A stretch of 38,485 nt of DNA from Paracoccaceae bacterium (GCA_017852835.1 JAFMKS010000017.1:1-38485); one strand, 5' to 3'. Counted from the first letter of the stretch, positions 17,781 through 29,364 are shown. Numbers and translations are program-made. Notes: generated by a model not told the origin, from the letters alone.

Positions 17781-17793
17781 TACTACATATGGT
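17781..17793 (-). promoter_or_regulatory. 13-bp element ACCATATGTAGTA, copy 2 (upstream of ubiK)
   Basis: Exact copy of the element at 17258-17270, 22 bases upstream of the ubiK ATG. On the minus strand a TTGCGG lies 17 bases upstream of CATATG, so promoter function is possible though the -10 match is weak. It lies in the ubiK-lgt divergent gap, so it could also affect lgt. Confidence 0.35.
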
Positions 17794-17865
17794 ACGAATT
17801 GAGGCGCACCGCAAGGTTGACAAGTCATTCTTGTTGGATGAAGTCATATTTGGAGAGGTACACAC

Positions 17866-18744
17866 GTGATAGAATTTCCAAATATTTCGCCCGAGATTTT
17901 TTCAATTAACGTCTTTGGAATCCATCTTGCGCTGCGCTGGTATGCGATGGCCTATATCTTGGGCCTGATCCTTGCATGGCGTATCACCTATTTCGCGGTA
18001 TCACGTCCACTGATTTGGCCACGCAATCAAGCACCACTTGATCCCGTACAGCTTGAAGATTTGCTGACATATTGCATCTTGGGGATCATTTTCGGCGGTC
18101 GACTTGGATATGTGATATTCTATGATACGGCACATTATCTTGCCAACCCAATCGAAATCCTAATGCTGTGGAAGGGTGGCATGGCCTTTCATGGTGGGTT
18201 ATTGGGGGTGATCCTGGGCGCATATTTATATTACCGAAAAACCTATACACCCCTAGTATCTGGGGCCGATCTGTTGGCCTTGGCAACACCTGTGGGTTTG
18301 TTGTTGGGACGCATTGCCAACTTTATCAACGCAGAGCTTTGGGGGCGTCCAACTGATCTGCCTTGGGGCGTCATTTTCCCGGGCGAGGCCGCGCAATCCT
18401 GTGGTCAAATCGTGGGGTTTTGCGCGCGCCATCCATCGCAATTGTATGAAGCACTGCTTGAGGGTTTGTTACTTGGTGCGGTGCTGATCTATTTGGCGTT
18501 TCACAAAGGCGCATTGAAACGGCCAGGGTTTGTTTGTGGAACATTTTTCGTCGGCTACGGCATCGCACGATCAATCGTTGAATTGGTCCGTCAACCTGAC
18601 GCGCAATTTACCTCTGCCCTAAATCCAATAGGTTATGTCATCCAATTTGGCGAATGGGGAGTAACCATGGGACAACTGTTATCAATTCCGATGATGTTGA
18701 TTGGCCTACTCCTGATCATCCGCAGCAAACCCGTGTCCGCATGA
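17866..18744 (+). CDS. lgt: prolipoprotein diacylglyceryl transferase
   Basis: Inner-membrane enzyme that transfers diacylglycerol from phosphatidylglycerol to the lipobox cysteine of prolipoproteins. The 292 residues form several membrane spans. Signature residues: GGRLGYVIFYD (77-87), MAFHGGLLG with the conserved His109, and GRIANFINAELWGRPTDLPWG (148-168). Translation starts at a GTG (17866) with a GGAGAGG site. Its stop overlaps the ATG of midA by 4 bases, so lgt, midA and pgeF are translationally linked. Confidence 0.96.
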   Translation: MIEFPNISPEIFSINVFGIHLALRWYAMAYILGLILAWRITYFAVSRPLIWPRNQAPLDPVQLEDLLTYCILGIIFGGRLGYVIFYDTAHYLANPIEILMLWKGGMAFHGGLLGVILGAYLYYRKTYTPLVSGADLLALATPVGLLLGRIANFINAELWGRPTDLPWGVIFPGEAAQSCGQIVGFCARHPSQLYEALLEGLLLGAVLIYLAFHKGALKRPGFVCGTFFVGYGIARSIVELVRQPDAQFTSALNPIGYVIQFGEWGVTMGQLLSIPMMLIGLLLIIRSKPVSA

Positions 18745-19808
18745 CGCCGCTGGATCACATCATACGCGAACGTATTGAGCTGGATGGTCCATTGCGTGTT
18801 TCGGACTTTATGCAAATCTGTCTGTTGCATCCCGAACATGGATACTACGTCAAAAACCCTGCCTTTGGCGTTCAGGGCGATTTTACCACAGCCCCAGAAA
18901 TTTCGCAGATGTTTGGAGAGCTTCTGGGCCTCTGCCTTGCGCAGGCATGGATGGATCAGGGTGCGCCTGCAGATTTTCATCTGCTTGAGTTGGGCCCCGG
19001 ACGCGGAACGCTGATGTCGGATATTTTACGCGCAACGCGCAGTGTGCCTGGCCTACACCGCGCGGCAGACATCACGTTGCTAGAAGCATCTGAAACGATG
19101 CAAAAGCGTCAACAACACACGCTTTCAGGCTATCAGGTCAAATGGATTTCATCGCTCGGTGAATTAGCCGAAAAACCAATCTTTGTTGTTGCAAATGAAT
19201 TTTTTGATGCGCTACCAATCCGACAATATGTGCGTGTCGGCGATGTTTGGCATGAACGTTTGATCGGCCTGCAGGATGATGAACTTGGCTTTGGTCTCTC
19301 GCCTATTGCGCAAACGAGCGACTATCTGCAAACACGTTTGAGCGATACACAGGACGGAGATATTGTCGAGGTATCCGAGGCCACCCAAAGCGTGACTGGT
19401 CAGCTTAGCAAGCGTATCCAAACACACGGGGGATGTGCGCTGATCATCGATTATGGGGGTTGGACGTCAAAAGGGGATACACTACAGGCCGTGGCGGATC
19501 ACCAATACTCAAACGTGCTGCACGCCTTGGGCGATGCAGACCTAACCGCACACGTAGATTTCGAACAAATTGCATCTGCCAGTCGGTGCCAGGTTTCCAA
19601 CATGTGCACCCAACAGGATTTGTTAGAACGACTGGGCATTTCCCATCGCACCCAAACTCTTGTGACCAGTGCCGCAAATGAGGTACAAAAAAATGACGTC
19701 ATTTCGGCCTATCGCCGCTTGACCCATGAAAAAGAAATGGGAACATTGTTCAAAGCAATATCTCTATTCCCCCAAAATGGCCCCTGCCCCGCTGGATTTG
19801 AAGCATGA
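18741..19808 (+). CDS. class I SAM-dependent methyltransferase, MidA/NDUFAF7 family
   Basis: DUF185-family protein of 355 residues. The bacterial relatives of mitochondrial NDUFAF7/MidA, the complex I assembly arginine methyltransferase, share the GYYVKNPAFGVQGDFTTAPEIS segment (about 34-55). They also share the SAM-binding motif LELGPGRGTL (82-91) and ANEFFDALPIRQYV. A role in complex I assembly in this bacterium is inference. The ATG at 18741 overlaps the lgt stop (ATGA), and its own stop overlaps the pgeF start in the same way, a tight three-gene operon. Confidence 0.92.
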   Translation: MTPLDHIIRERIELDGPLRVSDFMQICLLHPEHGYYVKNPAFGVQGDFTTAPEISQMFGELLGLCLAQAWMDQGAPADFHLLELGPGRGTLMSDILRATRSVPGLHRAADITLLEASETMQKRQQHTLSGYQVKWISSLGELAEKPIFVVANEFFDALPIRQYVRVGDVWHERLIGLQDDELGFGLSPIAQTSDYLQTRLSDTQDGDIVEVSEATQSVTGQLSKRIQTHGGCALIIDYGGWTSKGDTLQAVADHQYSNVLHALGDADLTAHVDFEQIASASRCQVSNMCTQQDLLERLGISHRTQTLVTSAANEVQKNDVISAYRRLTHEKEMGTLFKAISLFPQNGPCPAGFEA

Positions 19809-20563
19809 CCGTAAAACGCATAAAAAGCCCAAATTTAGCGAATGTAAATCACGGGTTTTATACGCGTTTGGGTGGGGCTTCATCGGGTATTTTCCGCGGA
19901 TTGAATTGCGGCATTGGATCCAGTGATCAACGTGAAATCGTTCAAATAAATCGTGCCCGCGTTGCCGAGGATATGGGGAGCAGTGCCTCTAATCTCATCG
20001 CGCTGCATCAATTTCATTCTGCCAAAGTAGTGACAGTCGATGATACATTCTCAGACCGTCCACATGCGGATGGCGTTGTCAGCAATCGCAAGGGTGACAT
20101 CCTAACGATCCTGACCGCGGATTGCCAGCCCGTGTTGTTTCATGATCCAGACGCAGATGTGATCGGAGCCTGCCACGCAGGTTGGAAAGGTGCACTTGCA
20201 GGCGTGATTGGCGCGACGGTTGATGCGATGATCGCACTGGGCGCAAAACGGGAAAACATCAGTGCCGCAATCGGGCCCTGTATTTCGCAATCCGCATATG
20301 AAGTTGGCGCTGAATTTCGCGATCAATTTGTGTCACATGACCCGACTTTTGAGTCGTTTTTCATTGAAGGCGCACAAGAGGGAAAATTCCAATTTGATCT
20401 GCCTGCCTTTGGCCTTCACACTCTCAGGAATGCAGAGATCAAAAGCGCACATTGGATCCACGAATGCACCTATTCTAATGAGGAATATTACTATTCCTAC
20501 CGCAGAACAACACATGCTGGCGAGGCCGATTATGGCCGCCTGATTTCCTGTATTACACTGTAG
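19805..20563 (+). CDS. pgeF: PgeF-type multicopper polyphenol oxidase / peptidoglycan editing factor
   Basis: DUF152 (YfiH) family protein of 252 residues. The predicted metal ligands are His71 (ALHQFHSAK), Cys107 (TADCQPVLF) and His124 (GACHAGWKG). AAIGPCISQSAYEVG is the following family signature. The E. coli homologue removes wrongly incorporated amino acids from peptidoglycan precursors; others show laccase or purine nucleosidase activity. It is third in the lgt-midA-pgeF operon with a 4-base overlap (ATGA). It ends head-on against the Lrp gene. Confidence 0.92.
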   Translation: MTVKRIKSPNLANVNHGFYTRLGGASSGIFRGLNCGIGSSDQREIVQINRARVAEDMGSSASNLIALHQFHSAKVVTVDDTFSDRPHADGVVSNRKGDILTILTADCQPVLFHDPDADVIGACHAGWKGALAGVIGATVDAMIALGAKRENISAAIGPCISQSAYEVGAEFRDQFVSHDPTFESFFIEGAQEGKFQFDLPAFGLHTLRNAEIKSAHWIHECTYSNEEYYYSYRRTTHAGEADYGRLISCITL

Positions 20564-21064
20564 TTAGGATTGTTTGGTTAGGCGTTCCTCTAAGACTTCA
20601 AATGGGACGCCAGGGTCATCTTTGGACCCACGAATGACCAATGATGTTTTGACTGATCCAACATTTTCAGCGCAGAGCAATTCCTCTGTCAGGAAACTTT
20701 GAAAGGTGCTGAGATCAGGCGCCACGCATTTCAGCATGAAATCAACTTCGCCATTTAACATATGGCACTCCCGCACCAACGGCCATCCACGACAGCGGTC
20801 CTCAAATGCACGCAGGTCCGATTCTGCCTGGCTTTGCAATCCGACCATTGCAAACACCTGCACCTCAAACCCCAGCGCGCGGGCATCCACCTGCGCGTGA
20901 TATCCCTTGATGAACCCCTGCTCTTCCAATGCGCGAACACGACGCAGACAGGGTGGCGCAGAAATCCCAACGCGTTTTGCCAATTCAACGTTTGTCATCC
21001 GGCCATCAGCCTGCAACTCAGCAAGGATAAGGCGGTCAATCGGATCTAAACGTGTTAATGGCAT
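20564..21064 (-). CDS. Lrp/AsnC-family transcriptional regulator
   Basis: 166-residue feast/famine regulator. The N-terminal winged helix-turn-helix reads LDPIDRLILAELQADGRMTNVELAKRVGISAPPCLRRVRALE in pieces at about residues 5-47, and the C-terminal RAM ligand-binding domain follows (VFAMVGLQSQ to SLVIRG). The ligand is unknown. Two ATGs are adjacent; the one at 21064 has the better spacing (6 bases) from GGAG. It is divergent from trxB, with 180 bases between. That gap contains short direct repeats that could be its own sites. Confidence 0.9.
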   Translation of the reverse strand: MPLTRLDPIDRLILAELQADGRMTNVELAKRVGISAPPCLRRVRALEEQGFIKGYHAQVDARALGFEVQVFAMVGLQSQAESDLRAFEDRCRGWPLVRECHMLNGEVDFMLKCVAPDLSTFQSFLTEELLCAENVGSVKTSLVIRGSKDDPGVPFEVLEERLTKQS

Positions 21065-21100
21065 CATGTACTCCCAAGTTGCACGATCAATACCTGACGG

Positions 21101-22186
<1,086 letters not shown>

Positions 22187-22188
22187 CC

Positions 22189-23070
22189 CTACTGCAAATG
22201 TAGTTTACCACTCATCAACACATGGCCATGACCGGCCACGCGTATCCCCTGAATGCTGCGTTGCGGGCCCAAAACCTGCACTTGGGCCTGACCGGGGCGG
22301 CCCATAAAATGCCCCTGTTCGGCAATAAAATTGCGATCATCAATCAAACCGCGTGACCATAGATAGGCCGCCAAACAGCCCGTGGCAGACCCCGTAAATG
22401 CATCCTCTGGCGGATTCGGCGCCAACATTGGCAAACGTGAAAATGTATCGCCCACCTCTGTCGCGCCCCGCAAGGTTGCCCAATAGGGTTCCATCAGCCC
22501 CTCATAAATTCCGGCCTCTTGAAATTTTTTGGTCAGTTCAGGATGCAGTTGGACACGTTTCAACGCATCATGATCGCGCAGAAGAACAATGCAAAATGGT
22601 AATCCCGTACTGACAACTTGTGGCGGTGCAATGATATCATTTGCAGAAACCCCCCCAATACGCGCCAACAACTCTGGGTCCAATTCTGGCCCGAAATCGG
22701 GCGCGCATTGTGTCATGGTAATTCTAGGCAGTCCGAAACTTTCATCAATTTCAATCGGAACAATTCCCGTGCGCGTTTCGAATGTGATCTTTGATGCATG
22801 GATTTGATCACGATTAATCAGCGAAACAGCCGTCGCCAATGTTGGGTGTCCCGCAAATGGAATTTCCCCGCCTGCCAAAAAATACCTAACTTTGAAATCC
22901 GCAACGTCAGAGGGAGCAACAAATGTGCACTCGGTCAGTGATGTTTCCCTTACGAATGCGCAGCATATTTCATCGGGTAGTCCGTTTTTGTCATAAACAA
23001 CCGCACAGCCATTTCCACCGAACGCTTGGTCGGTGAATGCATCAATCCAGTCACATTCAAAATCTGTCAT
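22189..23070 (-). CDS. PhzF-family isomerase/epimerase-like protein
   Basis: 293-residue member of the PhzF superfamily (diaminopimelate epimerase-like fold). Recognised from WIDAFTDQAFGGNGCAVV at the N terminus, TECTFVAPSD with the catalytic-type glutamate, GGEIPFAGHPTLATA, and TGSATGCLAAYL near the C terminus. Despite the name, most members are unrelated to phenazine, and the substrate is unknown. No phenazine genes are nearby. Confidence 0.9.
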   Translation of the reverse strand: MTDFECDWIDAFTDQAFGGNGCAVVYDKNGLPDEICCAFVRETSLTECTFVAPSDVADFKVRYFLAGGEIPFAGHPTLATAVSLINRDQIHASKITFETRTGIVPIEIDESFGLPRITMTQCAPDFGPELDPELLARIGGVSANDIIAPPQVVSTGLPFCIVLLRDHDALKRVQLHPELTKKFQEAGIYEGLMEPYWATLRGATEVGDTFSRLPMLAPNPPEDAFTGSATGCLAAYLWSRGLIDDRNFIAEQGHFMGRPGQAQVQVLGPQRSIQGIRVAGHGHVLMSGKLHLQ

Positions 23071-23114
23071 GGCGCAACGCTATCATCGCACCGTGAAAAG
23101 GCAATCATTCGTTC

Positions 23115-23339
23115 CTAATGGACCGCCACGGGTGACAAATCGTTTTGCCGCGCAAGAACAAATGCCATGTCACGTTCCGTCACCAGTGCCAGGCGTTCAC
23201 CAGCTGCCGAGTGCACGGCGTAAACCTCATCAATATTGCCCAATTCTTCACGAACATCGTCGGGCAAGATCGCTGTTGACACAGGGCGGACGTAGACGAT
23301 GCGTTCGTCGATTAGTATTTCGTTAACTGTATTTTCCAT
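23115..23339 (-). CDS. DUF1150-family protein
   Basis: 74-residue protein typical of the alphaproteobacterial DUF1150 family, with VYVRPVSTAILPDDVREELG and LALVTERDMAFVLARQND. Function unknown. It starts (ATG 23339) four bases after the hsp20 stop, so it is the second gene of a heat-shock operon. That pairing recurs in the group and suggests a role linked to Hsp20. A start at 23375 inside hsp20 is less likely. Confidence 0.85.
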   Translation of the reverse strand: MENTVNEILIDERIVYVRPVSTAILPDDVREELGNIDEVYAVHSAAGERLALVTERDMAFVLARQNDLSPVAVH

Positions 23340-23343
23340 TCGT

Positions 23344-23757
23344 TTACCCCCGATTAATCTTAATCGTTTGAACAACTGTTTCAGGCATCACTTGGGTTAG
23401 ATCGATATGCAGCAGACCATTTTCCATAGTTGCATCCCCAACATCTACACCCTCTGCCAAAACGAATGAACGTTGAAATTGCCGCGCCGCGATCCCACGG
23501 TGCAAATAGACACGCTCTGAACTATCGTCGCGTTGGCGCCCTCGGATGACCAACTGGCGATCCTCAACAGTGATTGACAGATCCTCTTCTGCAAACCCTG
23601 CAACAGCCAGCGTAATTCGATATCCACGATCCGATGTTTGTTCGATATTAAATGGGGGGTACCCTTCGTTGCCTGTTTTCGCGGTCCGCTCTAGCAGGCG
23701 TTCCAATTGCTCGAAGCCAAGCATGTGGGGATGTGACCCCAAGGTAAGTTTTGTCAT
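23344..23757 (-). CDS. Hsp20-family small heat shock protein
   Basis: 137-residue alpha-crystallin-domain chaperone that holds unfolding proteins. The N-terminal region GFEQLERLLERTAKTGNEGYPPFNIE is typical of alphaproteobacterial IbpA-like proteins. It is followed by the crystallin domain (YRITLAVAGFAEEDLSITVEDRQLVIRGRQ), and the C-terminal IXI-like tail is TIKINRG. Two neighbouring ATGs (23760 and 23757) follow an AAGGA site; I give the second. The DUF1150 gene follows at once. Confidence 0.93.
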   Translation of the reverse strand: MTKLTLGSHPHMLGFEQLERLLERTAKTGNEGYPPFNIEQTSDRGYRITLAVAGFAEEDLSITVEDRQLVIRGRQRDDSSERVYLHRGIAARQFQRSFVLAEGVDVGDATMENGLLHIDLTQVMPETVVQTIKINRG

Positions 23758-23814
23758 CATCTTGTCCTTATCTAAGCGACAGAAAGTTGGGTCCCATATG
23801 GCGACCACATTTAA

Positions 23815-23843
23815 AATATGAGTGTTCGCGTGCGACAATGCAA
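23815..23843 (-). promoter_or_regulatory. possible heat-shock-type promoter of hsp20
   Basis: Minus strand: TTGCAT within CTTGCAT (23838-23843), 17 bases, CATATT (23815-23820). The CTTG start of the -35 fits RpoH promoters of this group, but the -10 is not a full match. Confidence 0.35.
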
Positions 23844-23863
23844 GCCTAGGCAGAGTAGAAATT

Positions 23864-23878
23864 TTAACGTATAGTTAA
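23864..23878. promoter_or_regulatory. CtrA-type binding site TTAA-N7-TTAA
   Basis: TTAACGTATAGTTAA is an exact match to the full CtrA consensus, and it is part of a direct repeat of TTAACGTAT with an 11-base period. It lies 24 bases before the DUF465 start and 20 bases upstream of the hsp20 -35 box, so it could act on either gene. CtrA controls motility, gene transfer agents and cell-cycle genes in this family. Confidence 0.55.
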
Positions 23879-23902
23879 CGTATCAATTTGGACGAACGAA
23901 CG

Positions 23903-24127
23903 ATGCAGACCCCCCACGACTTTTCCATGAAAACCGACGATGTGCTTCGGCTGGAACTCATTGTTCTGCGTGATGAACATCGCGATTTGGATCAGGCGAT
24001 AGAAGCCTTGATTGAAAAAGGGACTGCAGATCAGCTGACGATTCAACGGTTGAAAAAGAAAAAGCTGTTGTTGAAAGACAAAATTGCAGTGATCGATGAT
24101 CGTCTGACACCAGATATCATTGCTTAA
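23903..24127 (+). CDS. DUF465 (YdcH-like) small coiled-coil protein
   Basis: 74 residues, mostly one charged helical hairpin: [20 protein letters not shown], then [18 protein letters not shown]. This is the DUF465/YdcH pattern, common in alphaproteobacteria. Function unknown. ATG 23903 is preceded only by a distant GGA; a TTG five codons earlier is an alternative. It lies 50 bases before purE, a recurrent neighbour in the family, and its upstream region contains the CtrA-type site. Confidence 0.85.
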   Translation: MQTPHDFSMKTDDVLRLELIVLRDEHRDLDQAIEALIEKGTADQLTIQRLKKKKLLLKDKIAVIDDRLTPDIIA

Positions 24128-24177
24128 GCTTTGGAAATGGCTATAGTGCCGCGCTCAGGCAGCGTGACGAGGGCAAA

Positions 24178-24669
24178 ATGAGCACATCACCACAAGTCGG
24201 CATTATCATGGGAAGCCAATCTGATTGGCCCACAATGAAGCTTGCCGCAGATATTTTGGATGAACTTGGGATTTCTTATGAAACCGCAATTGTTTCTGCG
24301 CATCGCACGCCTGATCGTTTGTGGGACTATGGCAAATCAGCTGCGTCCAAAGGGTTAAAGGTGATCATCGCAGGTGCCGGTGGCGCCGCGCATTTGCCTG
24401 GCATGATGGCATCCAAAACGCGCGTGCCTGTGGTTGGTGTACCTGTTCAAACCAAGGCGCTGTCAGGTGTGGATAGCCTCTATTCTATTGTTCAAATGCC
24501 CAAAGGTTTTCCCGTTGCCACTATGGCGATTGGTGCAGCGGGTGCTGCAAACGCGGGACTGATGGCCGCGGGTATTTTGGCGGTGTCTGATGATGCATTG
24601 GCAGAACGTCTTGATGCGTGGCGTGATGCGCTTTCCGCGTCCATCCCAGAGGTGCCCACAGATGAGTAA
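24178..24669 (+). CDS. purE: 5-(carboxyamino)imidazole ribonucleotide mutase
   Basis: Rearranges N5-CAIR to CAIR in purine synthesis. 163 residues. [21 protein letters not shown] is the nucleotide-binding start, then [12 protein letters not shown] and [17 protein letters not shown], all class I PurE signatures. ACGAGGGC serves as ribosome site. It overlaps purK by 8 bases, so the two enzymes of this step are co-translated. Confidence 0.97.
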   Translation: MSTSPQVGIIMGSQSDWPTMKLAADILDELGISYETAIVSAHRTPDRLWDYGKSAASKGLKVIIAGAGGAAHLPGMMASKTRVPVVGVPVQTKALSGVDSLYSIVQMPKGFPVATMAIGAAGAANAGLMAAGILAVSDDALAERLDAWRDALSASIPEVPTDE

Positions 24670-25732
24670 TACATTGCCCCAAGGCGCGCGAATTGGAATT
24701 TTGGGGGGTGGTCAGTTAGGGCGCATGTTGTCCGTTGCCGCAAGTCGACTAGGATTTCGGACGCATATCTATGAACCAGGTGCAAACCCACCCGCCGCAC
24801 AAGTTGCGGATGAATGCACAATGGCCTCTTACGAGGACACCGAAGCGCTGCATGCATTTGCCCAATCCGTAGATGTCATTACCTATGAATTTGAAAATAT
24901 CCCGACTGATGCGCTTGACGTGCTCGAGACGATCAAACCGATTTATCCAAATCGCGAGGCCCTGCAGGTGTCCCAAGATCGCATCACAGAAAAAGACTAC
25001 TTAAATGATCTGGGCCTGACGACGGCACCCTATGCACAAGTTGATACACTTGCCGATTTGCAGGCGGCAGCAGAAAAAATTGGCCTGCCCGCGATTTTGA
25101 AAACACGTCGTTTTGGGTACGATGGCAAAGGTCAATCCCGTCTGAAATCCACAGATGACATTGAAACCGCGCATTCTGACATGGCGGGTGCACCCTCGGT
25201 CTTGGAAGGGTTCGTCAATTTTTCGCGCGAAATTTCTGTAATTGCCGCTCGTGGCATAAACGGTGAAATCGCCTGCTATGATCCAGGTGAAAACGTGCAT
25301 CGTGACGGCATTTTGCATACCACCACGATCCCTGCGGAAATCCCTGCGTTGATGGCGATGGATGCCGCGTTGATGGCCGGGAAAATTTTGAATGCAATGG
25401 ATTATGTTGGCGTGATGGGTGTTGAGATGTTCGTAACGCCCCAAGGTTTGATTGTGAATGAAATCGCACCGCGCGTTCATAATTCGGGCCATTGGACGCA
25501 AAATGGATGCGCCGTGGACCAGTTCGAACAGCACATCCGCGCCGTAGCGGGTTGGCCATTGGGCGATGGATCCCGATATTTGGACGTAGTTATGGAAAAC
25601 CTGATTGGCGCTGATATGGACCGTGTGCCAGATCTGTCCAAAGACCCCAAGGTTTCGCTGCACCTCTATGGCAAGGCAGACGTGAAAAAAGGCCGCAAAA
25701 TGGGCCACTTTAACCGCGTCACTTCAATCTAG
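24662..25732 (+). CDS. purK: 5-(carboxyamino)imidazole ribonucleotide synthase
   Basis: ATP-grasp enzyme that carboxylates AIR with bicarbonate to N5-CAIR, feeding PurE. 356 residues. The N-terminal [20 protein letters not shown], the YEFENIP segment, the ATP-grasp region [14 protein letters not shown], and the metal-binding [18 protein letters not shown] are all present. I chose the ATG at 24662 inside the end of purE over an upstream extension to 24590, which is out-of-frame purE sequence. The stop overlaps the convergent PhnM-like gene by 4 bases. Confidence 0.97.
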   Translation: MSNTLPQGARIGILGGGQLGRMLSVAASRLGFRTHIYEPGANPPAAQVADECTMASYEDTEALHAFAQSVDVITYEFENIPTDALDVLETIKPIYPNREALQVSQDRITEKDYLNDLGLTTAPYAQVDTLADLQAAAEKIGLPAILKTRRFGYDGKGQSRLKSTDDIETAHSDMAGAPSVLEGFVNFSREISVIAARGINGEIACYDPGENVHRDGILHTTTIPAEIPALMAMDAALMAGKILNAMDYVGVMGVEMFVTPQGLIVNEIAPRVHNSGHWTQNGCAVDQFEQHIRAVAGWPLGDGSRYLDVVMENLIGADMDRVPDLSKDPKVSLHLYGKADVKKGRKMGHFNRVTSI

Positions 25733-26853
25733 GCCAATAAACGGGCTGCAAATTCCCCTGCGAGATATGCGGGGCGACCATTGGAAAATGTCGCCTCAAG
25801 CTGAATATCCGCGTTTAGGACAATAAAATCTGCCCGTTGCCCTGCGCTGACGCTCCCCCTGTCATTTAGGCCAAGTACGGATGCAGGGTTTGATGAAACC
25901 AATGGCCAAGCGTATTCAAATCCGATCTCGGTAGATAATTGCAGCGCTGCCTGCAACATCGATGGATAATGGTAGTCAGATGCAAGCGCTGTACACAAAT
26001 TTTGCGTCACCAAATCACGCGCCGAAACATTGCCTTTGTGGGATGATCCCCGCATCACATTTGGTGCGCCTAAAATGACAGCCTCGCCCAAGTCAATAGC
26101 GGCGCCAGCGGCCGCCTCCGTTTCTGGGAATTCAGCGATTTTTACGCCCATTTGCGAAAATTGCTGCCGCTGTGATTTGGTCGCGTCGTCATGGCTTGCG
26201 AACAGGACATTGGGAAACTGCGCAATCCAATTGGGCAGATCGTGCAAGGCCGCCTCTTGCCCTTCGTGCATCTGTTGCAATAGCGCCAAATGCGCCTCTG
26301 GGCTGCGCTTGGCCTTTAATGCCTGCCCCGTTAAACGCGGCGGCTTCTTTCCCTTGGCCAATGCCTCGTGCGGGACGTGGTCGTTTAAAACGACATAGGG
26401 AATGTCAAATTCGCGGATCATCGCACCAGCCCGTTCCCAATCTTCGCGCATCAGATATTCAAAGCGCAATTGTGGAATAATATCGACAGGCGTCTGAGCG
26501 CGTTTGTTACGCAGTTGAGCAAAGACTTCACTCGCAAAATGAGGCCCGCGCATGCCCCCTTCCCAACTATAGAATTGCGCCATAACGGCTGTGGTAATCC
26601 CGTTCACCGCCAATTCAGAGCAGGTTGCGCGCAACCCTCTGGCCAAATCTTTAACCGCGCCGCGGCGTGGCGCCATATGATGTTCAAATCCATCCCCGTG
26701 CAGATCAATCAAACCAGGCAAGATCGTATAGCCAGAAGCATCAATGGATCGCCCTGTCGTCCCTTCTGAAAAGACATTCCCCGAAACAGCCACACGCCCA
26801 ACTTGTATGCCAGTGGTACCCAAGTAAGTCACATTTGAAAGGGTGAATTGCAT
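25729..26853 (-). CDS. phnM: PhnM-like amidohydrolase (ribose methylphosphonate triphosphate diphosphatase family)
   Basis: Metal-dependent hydrolase of 374 residues. LPGLIDLHGDGFEHH carries the N-terminal metal-binding histidines. SHDD (ASHDDATKSQ), GAPNVMRGSSHKGNVSARDL and LASDYHYPSML are characteristic of PhnM, which removes diphosphate from alpha-D-ribose 1-methylphosphonate 5-triphosphate in C-P lyase pathways. No other phn gene is present here, so a true phosphonate role is uncertain, and a related nucleotide substrate is possible. The ATG at 26853 gives the natural N terminus MQFTLSNV. An in-frame ATG at 26922 overlaps the dead lipase gene and adds an unlikely leader. The ribosome site is weak. 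Confidence 0.85.
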   Translation of the reverse strand: MQFTLSNVTYLGTTGIQVGRVAVSGNVFSEGTTGRSIDASGYTILPGLIDLHGDGFEHHMAPRRGAVKDLARGLRATCSELAVNGITTAVMAQFYSWEGGMRGPHFASEVFAQLRNKRAQTPVDIIPQLRFEYLMREDWERAGAMIREFDIPYVVLNDHVPHEALAKGKKPPRLTGQALKAKRSPEAHLALLQQMHEGQEAALHDLPNWIAQFPNVLFASHDDATKSQRQQFSQMGVKIAEFPETEAAAGAAIDLGEAVILGAPNVMRGSSHKGNVSARDLVTQNLCTALASDYHYPSMLQAALQLSTEIGFEYAWPLVSSNPASVLGLNDRGSVSAGQRADFIVLNADIQLEATFSNGRPAYLAGEFAARLLA

Positions 26854-26899
26854 CGATCCGATCCATTTCCGAACGGCTGACAGACGCCAGCACAAGGTT

Positions 26900-27582
26900 T
26901 CATTCCTTTCGAAAATACCCATTTTGGAAAAAATGCAAGGCTTGGTTTAAAACCTCGGCATTGTTCATCATGAATGTATGCGTGACGAGTAAAACGATGT
27001 GATCTTTCATTCCTGCAACTTTTTTAGCCTCAATAGATACCTTTCCGTCATCTCGGCCTGTGATCAGATACGAATAATATGGGTTTAAACTGCAGCTTCC
27101 TGCAATGATGCCAAGGTCAAAATCAACGTTGGGAAGTTCCCTGACTATCCCATCGCGACCAAGACGCACCCCCGCGGGTCCATTCAGATGCACGAACAGT
27201 TTCCAATCCCCTCATTTATCAACAATTTCTGATCCATAATTGGGCGGACAACCCGCGACACTGCGAAATCAGGGTGCATGGATTTAATCACACGCAGGAT
27301 AATCCCACCCATTGAATAAGTTAGAAAATTAGGAGTAGTTGAACACAAACCTTGCGCCTCTTTGCTAATTTCTTCACCTAATTGACCAAGGTCTTTTTTG
27401 GTGGACGGATAGGCCAGACGGTGTGCCTCATAATAGCGGGCGGTAAAAAATTATTCCGCAATCCAAAGAGAATTTGCACTGCGCCCCAATCCGTATAGCA
27501 TGATGATACACCGATTTTCTGTGGAAAGCGCGGGTGGAATCCAAGTAAAAATAGAAACGGCAAATAAAATAAATATACGCAT
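26900..27582 (-). pseudogene. alpha/beta-hydrolase (lipase-like) gene with two stops and a frameshift
   Basis: From ATG 27582 (GGA site upstream) the frame gives a signal peptide (MRIFILFAVSIF to LST), then IIMLYGLGRSANSLWIAE. TAA follows at 27451-27453, then in the same frame YYEAHRLAYPSTKKDLGQLG and the nucleophile motif TYSMGGIILRV. After SRVV the frame shifts near 27242-27252, and homologous sequence continues in a second frame: PPNYGSEIVDK, TGA at 27212-27214, GDWKLFVHLNGPAGVRLG. That second frame ends with GRDDGKVS (acid) and VTHTFMMNN (histidine) and the stop at 26900. The catalytic triad positions are recognisable, so this was a secreted esterase or lipase. An isolated 97-codon frame at 26900-27193 is only its C-terminal piece. 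Confidence 0.85.
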
Positions 27583-27636
27583 GATTGTCCAGATTGGCTT
27601 TGAACACAGCTATGTTTGGAACCCCTAAATAACAAA

Positions 27637-27662
27637 ACCCGCGCATCACAGATGCGCGGGTC
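27637..27662 (-). terminator. Rho-independent terminator of groES-groEL
   Basis: Minus strand: CCCGCGCATC, loop TGT, GATGCGCGGG, then TTTTG. It has a perfect 10-bp GC-rich stem, about 40 bases after the groEL stop. Confidence 0.9.
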
Positions 27663-27699
27663 CAATAGCGTGCAACACAATGTGCAGCTGTTCGGATGA

Positions 27700-29364
<1,665 letters not shown>

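Noticed and set aside
25001-25708. 235-codon open frame on the minus strand
   Set aside because: It lies wholly antisense to purK, whose motifs are intact; the His/Cys-rich translation is typical of a shadow frame.
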